Source: BRH-c25 sp035417425 (GTDB lineage Bacteria; Bacillota; Clostridia; Lutisporales; Lutisporaceae). Taken from it: a stretch of DNA of 5,778 nt. Within the stretch, counting starts at the first letter, position 1. The number at the start of each line of letters is the position of its first letter. Shown piece after piece: positions 1 through 5,412 of this stretch. The notes beneath the pieces were generated by a model. That model was not told the origin of the DNA and did not search any database. It saw nothing but the letters and a program-made list of their open reading frames with translations. The stretch is taken from assembly GCA_035417425.1 (NCBI GenBank), contig DAOLPD010000177.1:1-5778 (forward strand), given 5' to 3'. A program made the position numbers and the translations under genes.

Positions 1-2
1 TC

Positions 3-917
3 AGCACAAACGAAGGGCGGCCGGGAACTGTCTCACGCGTAGTATGGGAGATATTGAATGAGAAAGGTTTACTAAGATCTGCAGGAATGTCATTTGACAA
101 CCGCGAGGTTATGATGCATCGTGACGGGGCAGACAATGAATTTTATTTTGCGCAGTCGGAAGTTCCTGTCTGCTGGGATTATCCGAGATACTTGGCGGAG
201 ATGAACGGGAAATTTGCGGATGCGGATTTTTCAGGCATGGTCACCTGGCACGAGGGGGCCAGTGCACCGCCTAAGGTGCTCACAGTCCATACTATAGGAG
301 ATGTGAATGCGGGAGTATATGGACCGGCTAACCCTGCTTATATGAGAAATATACTGCTTTCGATGGAACGTAACCGCGTCATGCTGGGACTTTCGGATTA
401 CATGACGGTCACAGAGGCGACCCATTGGTCGGGCACTGCTGTAAGCGGAAGTTCGCCGGAATTGATTTTGCAGTATCCGGTGCCTATGGTGGATATCGAG
501 GTAGGAAGTGAGGAAGACAGCTGGAACAACCGTACAGCCTGTGAAGCTCTGGCGGGCGCATTGACCCATGTGTTTGAAAGTGACGGCAAACGCGTACACA
601 ACCTTCTTTGTGTAGGGGGTGTCCATTTCGATCCAAACTTTGCACAGGCCGTGTTTACACAATGGGAAGATGATGCATTCGGTGTTTCCCATATCATAGC
701 CAACCAGTGGCTCGTTGCAGGGGAGTATGAAAAGGAGCATGGGCTTGCATTTACAAGTGCGGCGGTTGATAAAATTGCAGGCAGTGTGGAGGCTGTGGTG
801 TTCCATGATAAAATGAAAGGCTGCTATAAGGATCTGGTACGTGCGGTTGGAGAGAAGTATCAGATTCCCGTACTGAGGCATCAGCGGCTTAGACAGCCTG
901 AGGAGCTTCAATTGTAA
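3..917 (+). CDS. dtdA: D-aminoacyl-tRNA deacylase, archaeal/plant DTD2 (DtdA/GEK1) type, 5' end cut by window
   Basis: The family removes D-amino acids wrongly attached to tRNA, recycling the tRNA and keeping D-residues out of proteins; it acts in the cytoplasm. Seen here: 304 residues, open to the left edge. A TTG at 54 could be taken as a start, but the frame is open upstream and reads STNEGRPGTVSRVVWEI, which fits the end of the first beta strand and the first helix of the family, so the true start lies outside the window. Family-like blocks in order are TVHTIGD (282-302), EATHWSG (414-434), VDIEVGSEEDSW, GGVHFDPNF (615-641) and FGVSHIIANQ. Archaeal members usually have a His-His pair where this one has His-Trp, so it is a divergent member. 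G+C is higher than in the operon to the right (31/60 in bases 481-540 against 21/60 in bases 3301-3360). The family is called from recognised motifs without a search; catalytic activity is inferred. Confidence 0.72.
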   Translation, partial: STNEGRPGTVSRVVWEILNEKGLLRSAGMSFDNREVMMHRDGADNEFYFAQSEVPVCWDYPRYLAEMNGKFADADFSGMVTWHEGASAPPKVLTVHTIGDVNAGVYGPANPAYMRNILLSMERNRVMLGLSDYMTVTEATHWSGTAVSGSSPELILQYPVPMVDIEVGSEEDSWNNRTACEALAGALTHVFESDGKRVHNLLCVGGVHFDPNFAQAVFTQWEDDAFGVSHIIANQWLVAGEYEKEHGLAFTSAAVDKIAGSVEAVVFHDKMKGCYKDLVRAVGEKYQIPVLRHQRLRQPEELQL

Positions 918-937
918 AAAACAAATATGTACAAACG

Positions 938-967
938 AGCCGGCAGTCCATTCGGATTACCGGCTTT
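938..967 (+). terminator. Probable intrinsic terminator after the deacylase gene, possibly bidirectional
   Basis: AGCCGGCAGTCC (938-949) pairs with GGATTACCGGCT (954-965) around an ATTC loop, with one C-A mismatch and one G-T pair. Only a short T run (TTT) follows, so it is a weak classical terminator. It lies 20 bases after the deacylase stop. The gene at 1010-1465 converges on it from the other side, and the minus-strand sequence beyond the stem is also T-rich, so it may serve both genes. Confidence 0.6.
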
Positions 968-980
968 AAACTTTCAATAA

Positions 981-1004
981 TTGTCTGGGTAACAGGAAGA
1001 GAAC
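981..1004. repeat. Degenerate copy of the tRNA-Pro 3' end (att-like direct repeat, distal copy)
   Basis: These 24 bases match 1626-1649, the 3' end of the tRNA-Pro gene, at 20 positions and in the same orientation. The shared blocks are GTCTGGGT, ACAGGAA and GAAC. On the minus strand the copy reads as part of the T-loop, the 3' side of the T-stem, the 3' side of the acceptor and the discriminator A, but the CCA has become CAA. The match stops at 1004 and the rest of a tRNA is not present. This is the layout expected of an old integration site or a tRNA remnant. Confidence 0.65.
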
Positions 1005-1009
1005 GCCAT

Positions 1010-1465
1010 TTATGGATTTTGGGGGATAATTGGGTCAACAGGATAGAATATATCAAATACGAACAACAATCTTATAGGGTCGGTAGGGTGAAACACTTCC
1101 ACTGCACTTATAGCGTTTAATGTTACTGCAACCTCAGAATTTGATTGAACTGTCATATCGGTTTCTTCTTCCACGTCCCCAAATACTGTAAAGGAGACAG
1201 GTACTGCTGAAAAATTTCTTACTAATATACTGCCGGATGGGAATCGGGAAGAATTTTGTGCTATACCAATTTGTACTGAAGAACAACCTTGAAATTCACT
1301 TGCCTTAAAGATTGTATCTGTTCTTGGCTCATTTGTTGCTTTTTTTATCAGGTTTAAGGTAAACTTTTCGTGAACTAAACAGCATTCACCACATTTTTCT
1401 ACTGTACTGTCCAGCAACCGAATGAAACGAGATGAAAAACCCGGTTTTCTATATAATGAACTCAT
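1010..1465 (-). CDS. Cysteine-bearing small protein, possible S-ENA-like endospore appendage subunit (DUF3992-like)
   Basis: The protein has 151 residues, with ATG at 1465-1463 and a very strong AAAGGAGGTG site 5 bases upstream. It has no signal peptide or membrane segment. The N-terminal part carries a cysteine cluster (C25, C28, C29, in CGECC) and one more at C61. Residues about 75-120 alternate hydrophobic and polar residues like beta strands (SILVRNFSAVPVSFTVFGD, then VQSNSEVAVTLNAISAVEVF). This resembles the jelly-roll subunits of Bacillus S-type endospore appendages, which are cross-linked through N-terminal cysteines. The C-terminus has two PxDP motifs (HPTDP, YPVDP). A possible sigma-K promoter upstream would suit a mother-cell spore-surface product. 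The gene stands alone, converges on the deacylase gene and lies between the two tRNA-end repeats. The family call rests on pattern only; another beta-sandwich spore or surface protein is possible. Confidence 0.5.
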   Translation of the reverse strand: MSSLYRKPGFSSRFIRLLDSTVEKCGECCLVHEKFTLNLIKKATNEPRTDTIFKASEFQGCSSVQIGIAQNSSRFPSGSILVRNFSAVPVSFTVFGDVEEETDMTVQSNSEVAVTLNAISAVEVFHPTDPIRLLFVFDIFYPVDPIIPQNP

Positions 1466-1470
1466 TTATA

Positions 1471-1480
1471 CACCTCCTTT
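1471..1480 (-). promoter_or_regulatory. Strong ribosome binding site of the appendage-like gene
   Basis: On the minus strand this reads AAAGGAGGTG, almost fully complementary to the 16S rRNA 3' end, and stands 5 bases before the ATG at 1465. It fixes the start codon and suggests high translation, as expected for a structural protein. Confidence 0.85.
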
Positions 1481-1501
1481 TAGGATAACTTGTCTGCTTT
1501 T

Positions 1502-1520
1502 CTTAATATATAGTATTAAG
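1502..1520. repeat. Perfect 7-bp inverted repeat upstream of the appendage-like gene
   Basis: CTTAATA (1502-1508) and TATTAAG (1514-1520) are perfect inverted arms around a 5-base spacer. The repeat covers the proposed -10 region of the promoter of the gene at 1010-1465. It may be an operator or simply AT-rich promoter sequence. Confidence 0.4.
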
Positions 1521-1537
1521 GCAGTGTATATTTGGTG
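1509..1537 (-). promoter_or_regulatory. Possible sigma-K-type promoter of the appendage-like gene
   Basis: On the minus strand CACC (1537-1534) is followed after 16 bases by AATACTATA (1517-1509). The known Bacillus sigma-K pattern is mACm, about 16 bases, then CATAnnnTA, so only the first base of the -10 box differs. Transcription would begin near 1502, about 36 bases before the ATG and upstream of the strong Shine-Dalgarno. No good sigma-A -35 box is seen. The motifs are short, so chance is possible. Confidence 0.35.
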
Positions 1538-1583
1538 CGTTTGTGATTATTAAAAGTCATGACAAGCCTATTACAGTTTTCTT

Positions 1584-1612
1584 AAAAAATAAAAAAAGTG
1601 CCTTAAAGCACT
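1584..1612 (-). terminator. Intrinsic terminator of the tRNA-Pro gene
   Basis: On the minus strand AGTGC (1612-1608) and GCACT (1601-1597) pair around a 6-base loop. A run of seven T, an A and six more T follow. It lies 13 bases after the CCA end of the tRNA. Confidence 0.8.
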
Positions 1613-1625
1613 CTGATTACTAAGA

Positions 1626-1649
1626 TGGTCTGGGTGACAGGAATTGAAC
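1626..1649. repeat. tRNA-Pro 3' end, att-like direct repeat (tRNA-proximal copy)
   Basis: This is the intact 3' end of the tRNA-Pro gene, from the T-loop through the acceptor to CCA. It matches 981-1004 at 20 of 24 bases in the same orientation. The two copies enclose the appendage-like gene and the tRNA terminator, on the 3' side of the tRNA where elements usually integrate. Confidence 0.65.
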
Positions 1650-1702
1650 CTGCGACCTCTTGAACCCCATTCAAGCGCGCTACCAAGCTGCGCCACACCC
1701 AG
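1626..1702 (-). tRNA. tRNA-Pro (anticodon GGG)
   Basis: The 77-base cloverleaf includes an encoded CCA. Read on the minus strand, the acceptor CTGGGTG pairs with CACCCAG, the D-arm is GCGC with loop AGCTTGGTA, and the anticodon stem CTTGA/TCAAG holds the loop ATGGGGT, giving anticodon GGG, which reads CCC and CCU. The T-arm is GCAGG/CCTGT with loop TTCAATT. The C1-G72 pair with discriminator A73 is the known bacterial proline identity set. It has its own promoter and terminator and is transcribed away from the division operon. Confidence 0.96.
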
Positions 1703-1736
1703 AAAAATATTCGTATATCATTTCTGACACCTATTG

Positions 1737-1765
1737 AATATATCATAAAAAAGTATAAATTTCAA
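1737..1765 (-). promoter_or_regulatory. Sigma-A promoter of tRNA-Pro
   Basis: On the minus strand TTGAAA (1765-1760) is followed by exactly 17 bases and then TATATT (1742-1737). This is a near-consensus housekeeping promoter. It predicts transcription starting near 1730, about 28 bases before the mature tRNA 5' end. Confidence 0.75.
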
Positions 1766-1902
1766 GAACATATTTTGCCGGTTTGATGTCTGCAGCACGC
1801 ATTTTCTGATTGCATTTTGATTATTATACACAAATTGCATTATTACCTGAAGAACTATTTTAATGGGAAGCTGGCACTAATTTTATTATTTGCTTAATTT
1901 AT

Positions 1903-1931
1903 GCAGGATTATATGAACTCGTGGAGAAATA
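1903..1931 (+). promoter_or_regulatory. Possible sigma-H-type promoter of the division operon
   Basis: GCAGGATTA (1903-1911) matches the sigma-H -35 pattern RnAGGAwww. After 11 bases comes GGAGAAATA (1923-1931), which matches RnnGAATww with one mismatch (A for T). Start of transcription would fall near 1938, leaving a leader of about 59 bases before the ATG at 1997. No convincing sigma-A promoter is seen between 1766 and 1996, and nothing else is recognised in that stretch apart from a short AGGT/ACCT palindrome at 1960-1970. Confidence 0.3.
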
Positions 1932-1979
1932 TATACCTTATGTTAATATAGTGTTCAATAGGTTATACCTGTATCTTGC

Positions 1980-1985
1980 GAGGAG
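1980..1985 (+). promoter_or_regulatory. Ribosome binding site deciding the HlyD-like start
   Basis: GAGGAG lies 11 bases before the ATG at 1997. The in-frame TTG at 1976 overlaps the upstream side of this site and has no Shine-Dalgarno of its own, so 1997 is the better start. Confidence 0.6.
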
Positions 1986-1996
1986 CTGCTGGTGCT

Positions 1997-3265
1997 ATGA
2001 GGGCAAAAAAAAATAAAATAACATCGATTTATATATTCCCCGTATTGTTTTTTGTTATTTGCTTATCATACTTAATTAGATTCATGTTTTTCAATATTGA
2101 AACTGAAATAGTAAAATATGGCTCAGTCGAGAATTCAATAAGAGTAAAGGCATTGATAGTAAGGAATGAATCAACTACAATACTTCCGTCGGGAGTGGAA
2201 ATAAAATATAATGTCAATGAAGGCGACCGGGTCTCCTTGGGGAAGAAAATTCTGGAGATTGTGAAGAATGATCAGGCGGACGAAAATATATCAATAAAGA
2301 TAAAGCAATTGGATGACAGGATACAAGAAATAAAGCAGTCGGATATCAATAACAACTTTTTTTCAAAGGACAAGGAAAAGATAGAGAGCCAGATAAAGGA
2401 CAGGGTGGCCGACCTTAAGAGCATCGCCAGGTCAGGAGACCTAAAAAAGCTTGATGATGTGAAAAACGACCTTGCCGCAGATTTATACAAAAAATCTTTG
2501 ATATATGGGGAAGGAAGCTTTTTCGGGAAGAATCTGGAGCAGCTGCAAAAGGAAAAGAGTGTCCTGGAGGGAATATACAATAACAGTATCGATGTAATAT
2601 ATGCTCAGGCTTCAGGAGTTGTAAGCCACAGCCTAGACGGTTATGAGCAGATACTGAGTATTGGGAATATCAAGGATTTCAAGCTCAGCAATATCAGAGA
2701 AATAATGAGTTCTCTGGCGGCCGACAGCCAAAAAACCAGTCAGAGTACTACGGCCGGAATCAAAATAGTTGACAATTTTGAGTGGTACATATGCAGTTTG
2801 ATAAGCTACAATCAGACAAAGGAAATAAAGGCGGGGAAAAAAGTCAGAATGAGGTTTTCAGAGCTGGGGAATGCAGAGGTTAACGGCGAGGTGCATGAGG
2901 TATCCCAGCCGGAAGGTGACATATGCATGGTCATAATCAGGATTAGCGAGCATGTTGATGATTTTTACAAAAAGAGAATTGCAGAGGTTGATATAATAAA
3001 GGATTATTACGAAGGCTTCACAGTGCCGACAAACGCTATCGTGGTTAAGGATAATACAAAAGGGCTGTATGTCCTGAAAAAAGGAATTGTGAAATTCATA
3101 CCGGTTGCAGTTATGAATGAAGATAAAGAAAGATGCCTTGTGAGGAACCTTGATAAGGAAGAATGGAGTTCCGAAACGGAATATGAACCTCTGAAAATTT
3201 TTGACGAAGTAATTACTACAACAGAAAGGGTTAAGGAGAATCAGGTTTTTACCGATAAAATATAG
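1997..3265 (+). CDS. HlyD-like membrane-anchored adaptor protein
   Basis: The protein has 422 residues from the ATG at 1997. A short basic N-terminus (MRAKKNK) precedes one membrane segment (about residues 10-32), so most of the protein should face outward. Residues 63-90 (LPSGVEIKYNVNEGDRVSLG) form the first half of a biotinyl/lipoyl-like fold. A charged coiled-coil hairpin spans about 95-195, and the second half-fold follows at about 203-225 (ASGVVSHSLDGYEQIL). A beta-barrel region covers about 260-345, then a membrane-proximal part (VPTNAIVVKDNTKGLYVLKKG). This is the domain order of HlyD/membrane-fusion adaptors, which link inner-membrane pumps to outer parts of an export path. No ABC or MFS pump or outer-membrane partner lies nearby. 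It is the first gene of the operon, 13 bases before yggS, so a role tied to division or the envelope is inferred, not shown. Confidence 0.75.
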   Translation: MRAKKNKITSIYIFPVLFFVICLSYLIRFMFFNIETEIVKYGSVENSIRVKALIVRNESTTILPSGVEIKYNVNEGDRVSLGKKILEIVKNDQADENISIKIKQLDDRIQEIKQSDINNNFFSKDKEKIESQIKDRVADLKSIARSGDLKKLDDVKNDLAADLYKKSLIYGEGSFFGKNLEQLQKEKSVLEGIYNNSIDVIYAQASGVVSHSLDGYEQILSIGNIKDFKLSNIREIMSSLAADSQKTSQSTTAGIKIVDNFEWYICSLISYNQTKEIKAGKKVRMRFSELGNAEVNGEVHEVSQPEGDICMVIIRISEHVDDFYKKRIAEVDIIKDYYEGFTVPTNAIVVKDNTKGLYVLKKGIVKFIPVAVMNEDKERCLVRNLDKEEWSSETEYEPLKIFDEVITTTERVKENQVFTDKI

Positions 3266-3271
3266 GAGGGG
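3264..3271 (+). promoter_or_regulatory. Ribosome binding site supporting the TTG start of yggS
   Basis: AGGAGGGG overlaps the TAG stop of the previous gene and stands 7 bases before the TTG at 3279. The overlap suggests translational coupling between the HlyD-like gene and yggS. Confidence 0.75.
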
Positions 3272-3278
3272 TTTAACT

Positions 3279-3977
3279 TTGCAGGAAATCAAAAATAATA
3301 TTATTGCTATATCCCGAGATATAAGTGATATTTGTATCAAAAAAGGCAAAGCCCCTGACAGTATTACAATAATAGCCGTGACAAAAACCGTAGATCCCGA
3401 CCGTATGAACTATGCAATAAAATGCGGAATTAGAAATATCGGTGAGAATAAAGTGCAAGAGATAATGGCAAAATATGAAAAAATTGAAGAAAATGTTAAT
3501 TGGCACCTGATTGGGCATTTACAAACCAATAAGGTAAAATATATAATAGATAAAGTAGCATTGATTCATTCTGTTGACAGCATAGGCCTGGCAGAAGAAA
3601 TAAGCAAAAGGGCTGAAAAGGCCGGGCTTGTAAAAGATGTGCTTGTGCAAGTCAATGTTGCTCAGGAAGAGACCAAATTCGGAATAGAATATGATGATAC
3701 AGACAGCTTTGTAGAACGGTTATCAGGTTTTTCAGGCATAAGGGTAAAGGGGCTTATGACCATTGCCCCGTATTATGATGATGCTGAGCTGGCAAGGCCT
3801 GTGTTCAGGCAGTTGAAAGAAAAATTCGACATGCTGGCAGCAGCCGGTATTCCAAATATAAATATGAAGTATTTATCCATGGGTATGACCAATGATTATA
3901 AGGTTGCAATTGAAGAGGGTTCCAACATGGTAAGGATTGGGACAGGTATTTTTGGAGCAAGGAATTATGATTTATAA
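3279..3977 (+). CDS. yggS: YggS/YlmE-family pyridoxal phosphate homeostasis protein
   Basis: The protein has 232 residues, the usual length for this family of single-domain TIM-barrel proteins that bind pyridoxal 5'-phosphate (PLP) and help keep PLP and amino acid pools in balance without a known catalysed reaction. The PLP lysine is K36 in IAVTKTV. Other family blocks are GENKVQE, WHLIGHLQTNK, VNVAQEETKFG, GLMTIAP and LSMGMTNDY followed by the phosphate-binding GSNMVRIGTGIFG near the C-terminus. The start is TTG at 3279, backed by a good Shine-Dalgarno. It lies 13 bases after the HlyD-like gene and 15 bases before sepF. The pairing with sepF and yggT is the well-known ylmE-sepF-ylmG order of Firmicutes and Actinobacteria. 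It appears intact. Confidence 0.95.
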   Translation: MQEIKNNIIAISRDISDICIKKGKAPDSITIIAVTKTVDPDRMNYAIKCGIRNIGENKVQEIMAKYEKIEENVNWHLIGHLQTNKVKYIIDKVALIHSVDSIGLAEEISKRAEKAGLVKDVLVQVNVAQEETKFGIEYDDTDSFVERLSGFSGIRVKGLMTIAPYYDDAELARPVFRQLKEKFDMLAAAGIPNINMKYLSMGMTNDYKVAIEEGSNMVRIGTGIFGARNYDL

Positions 3978-3992
3978 TAAGGAGGTATAGTA

Positions 3993-4451
3993 ATGGAGTC
4001 CAATATCTTGAACAAGGTACTTTATTTTATGGGAATAGGAGAAGCTGCTGAAGAAGAACACGAAGAAGCTGAAGTATCAAAACCTCAGATAGAAGCAGTG
4101 GGCACCGCTTCCCACCGTAGGAGCAATGTAGTAAATATACATACTGCCTCTGCACCCATGAAGGTTGTTCTGGTAGAGCCTTCTTCCTATGATGAAGTTC
4201 AATCCATCTGTGATGATCTTAGAAGCAAAAAACCTGTAATAATCAATTTTGAAGAGATGGACAAAGAAGTAGCCAAAAGGATGGTCGATTTTATCAGCGG
4301 CGCAGTATATGTACTTGACGGTACAATTCAAAAGATTTCAAACGGTATAGTGCTGGTTGCTCCGTCAAATGTGGATGTTTTGGGCAATATTAAGAGTTCT
4401 ATAGGCGATGAGAATTTCGACCTGGAAGGAATTTTCAGCTGGCTTAAATAA
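3993..4451 (+). CDS. sepF: Cell division protein SepF
   Basis: SepF binds the C-terminal tail of FtsZ and ties the Z-ring to the membrane, and its rings help shape the septum. The protein has 152 residues, the normal length. The first 15 or so residues (MESNILNKVLYFMGIG) form an amphipathic membrane-binding helix. An acidic, flexible linker follows (EAAEEEHEEAE, to about residue 50). The globular domain, about residues 56-138, begins KVVLVEPSSYDEVQSICDDL and includes KKPVIINFEEMD, RMVDFISGAVYVLDG and ISNGIVLVAPSNVDV, all typical of the family. The C-terminal tail ends in GIFSWLK. The ATG at 3993 has AAGGAGGT 6 bases upstream. It sits in the expected place between yggS and yggT. Confidence 0.96.
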   Translation: MESNILNKVLYFMGIGEAAEEEHEEAEVSKPQIEAVGTASHRRSNVVNIHTASAPMKVVLVEPSSYDEVQSICDDLRSKKPVIINFEEMDKEVAKRMVDFISGAVYVLDGTIQKISNGIVLVAPSNVDVLGNIKSSIGDENFDLEGIFSWLK

Positions 4452-4472
4452 TTGTAGAATGAGAGTGGTTAG

Positions 4473-4754
4473 ATGAAATTTGTCTTGGCTGCAACTTTGT
4501 CATATTTTATTGATTTTCTTAACTTTATGATACTCATTAGAGTTTTATTGTCCTGGTTCAGTTTTAATCCCGACAATAAGATAATAGTGCTTATATTTCA
4601 GTTAACAGATCCGATACTTGAGCCCTTTAGAAAACTTACAGGTAAACTGGGGCTCAACACGGGCATGATTGATTTTTCACCTATAATATCATTGTTATTT
4701 CTTTATTATATAGCCAAACCTTTGCTGCTGACTTTGATATATACTTTCCTGTAA
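4473..4754 (+). CDS. yggT: YggT/YlmG-family membrane protein
   Basis: The small membrane protein has 93 residues and two hydrophobic segments, about residues 4-31 and 68-92. Family motifs are present: IRVLLSWF (22-29), the loop LTDPILEPFRKL (44-55) and IDFSP (66-70). Bacterial and chloroplast relatives are linked to cell division, nucleoid or envelope organisation, and the exact molecular role is unsettled. It lies 21 bases after sepF. The Shine-Dalgarno (GAGAGTGG) is weaker than for its neighbours, so it may depend on translation from sepF. Nothing appears broken. Confidence 0.93.
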   Translation: MKFVLAATLSYFIDFLNFMILIRVLLSWFSFNPDNKIIVLIFQLTDPILEPFRKLTGKLGLNTGMIDFSPIISLLFLYYIAKPLLLTLIYTFL

Positions 4755-4859
4755 ATTATGGTTCTGTGAAGAATAATCCTGAAGCAGTATACGATACTAC
4801 AAAAAAAGGAAGAATAGGAATTGTTATTAAGAAATACCTGTGATGGAGGTTGAAGGAAC
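4755..4859 (+). other. Gap between yggT and divIVA, no ylmH
   Basis: In many Firmicutes the S4-domain RNA-binding gene ylmH lies here, but the 105-base gap holds no such gene. It contains an AGTAT/ATACT inverted repeat (4786-4798), an A run, and the divIVA Shine-Dalgarno GGAGGT (4845-4850). No terminator or convincing promoter is seen, so divIVA is probably still in the operon. Confidence 0.6.
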
Positions 4860-5309
4860 ATGATAACTCCGATGGATATAAGAAACAAGGAATTTAAAAA
4901 GGCCTTCAAAGGATACAAGGAAGATGAAGTTGACGAATTTCTGGATAAGGTGATAGCAGACTATGAGAGAATTTACAGGGAAAATGGTGAGTTAAAGGAC
5001 AGAATAGCCATAGACAATGAGAGGATAGAAAGCTATAACAGCATGGAAAAATCCCTTCAGAGTACTCTTCTGATAGCACAGACAACAGCAGAGGACATAG
5101 TTGCAAATGCGAGAAAAAAAGCGGAAATGATTATTAAGGAAGCAGAGGAGCAGGGGAGAAAGATAATAGATGAAGCAAACAGCAGTGTTATAAAGGTTAA
5201 TAAGGATTTTGAAGAATTAAAGAAGGAAGTACAGGTCTTTAAGACCAGGTTCAAGACGCTGTTGGAGTCTGAACTTGAGGCTCTTAATGCAACCTTGAAG
5301 GATATATAA
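4860..5309 (+). CDS. divIVA: DivIVA-family cell division/polarity protein
   Basis: DivIVA proteins gather at strongly curved membrane (septum, poles) and recruit division, wall-growth or sporulation factors. The protein has 149 residues. The N-terminal membrane-binding domain is clear: ITPMDIRNKEFKKAFKGY then KEDEVDEFLDKV, with F16 and K17 at the place of the membrane-inserting Phe-Arg pair of Bacillus subtilis DivIVA. From about residue 27 onward it is a long charged coiled coil (for instance ARKKAEMIIKEAEEQGRKI) used for oligomerisation. The ATG at 4860 has GGAGGT 9 bases upstream. It is the last gene before a strong terminator. Whether it acts in division, polar growth or septum placement for sporulation cannot be told from the sequence. 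Confidence 0.95.
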   Translation: MITPMDIRNKEFKKAFKGYKEDEVDEFLDKVIADYERIYRENGELKDRIAIDNERIESYNSMEKSLQSTLLIAQTTAEDIVANARKKAEMIIKEAEEQGRKIIDEANSSVIKVNKDFEELKKEVQVFKTRFKTLLESELEALNATLKDI

Positions 5310-5351
5310 GGGTTATAAAAGTGAATATTTATGTTGAAATGTTGATAATAT

Positions 5352-5386
5352 AAAGTCATGAAGTTATTCATGGCTTTTTGTTTTTT
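5352..5386 (+). terminator. Intrinsic terminator after divIVA
   Basis: AAAGTCATGAA (5352-5362) pairs with TTCATGGCTTT (5367-5377) around a GTTA loop, with one T-G pair. T5 G T6 follows. It lies 43 bases after the divIVA stop and only 27 before the next start codon. With no promoter seen between, the downstream genes may depend on read-through. Confidence 0.85.
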
Positions 5387-5412
5387 AATGGGGGTCAAGG
5401 GAGAGCATATGT

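Noticed and set aside
54..56. TTG as the start of the deacylase gene
   Set aside because: The frame is open to the left edge and its upstream residues fit the family's N-terminal helix, so the gene begins outside the window.
231..911. 226-codon open frame on the minus strand inside the deacylase gene
   Set aside because: It is antisense to a recognisable protein, is rich in Cys and His without a motif, and has no family resemblance or clear Shine-Dalgarno.
1976..1978. TTG as the start of the HlyD-like gene
   Set aside because: It overlaps the region of the Shine-Dalgarno that serves the ATG at 1997, and the added residues (RGAAGA) look like translated leader.
2858..3349. 163-codon open frame on the minus strand across the HlyD-like and yggS genes
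   Set aside because: It is a shadow of two well-supported plus-strand genes, with no recognisable domain.
4759..4777. GAAGAATAA as a sigma-H -10 box for divIVA
   Set aside because: No AGGA-type -35 element lies at the required distance upstream.
4786..4798. AGTAT-ACG-ATACT inverted repeat before divIVA as a terminator
   Set aside because: The arms are only 5 AT-rich bases and no T tract follows on either strand.
4766..4843. 25-codon GTG open frame between yggT and divIVA (VKNNPEAVYDTT...)
   Set aside because: No Shine-Dalgarno precedes it and the short product is not recognised; it is probably chance.
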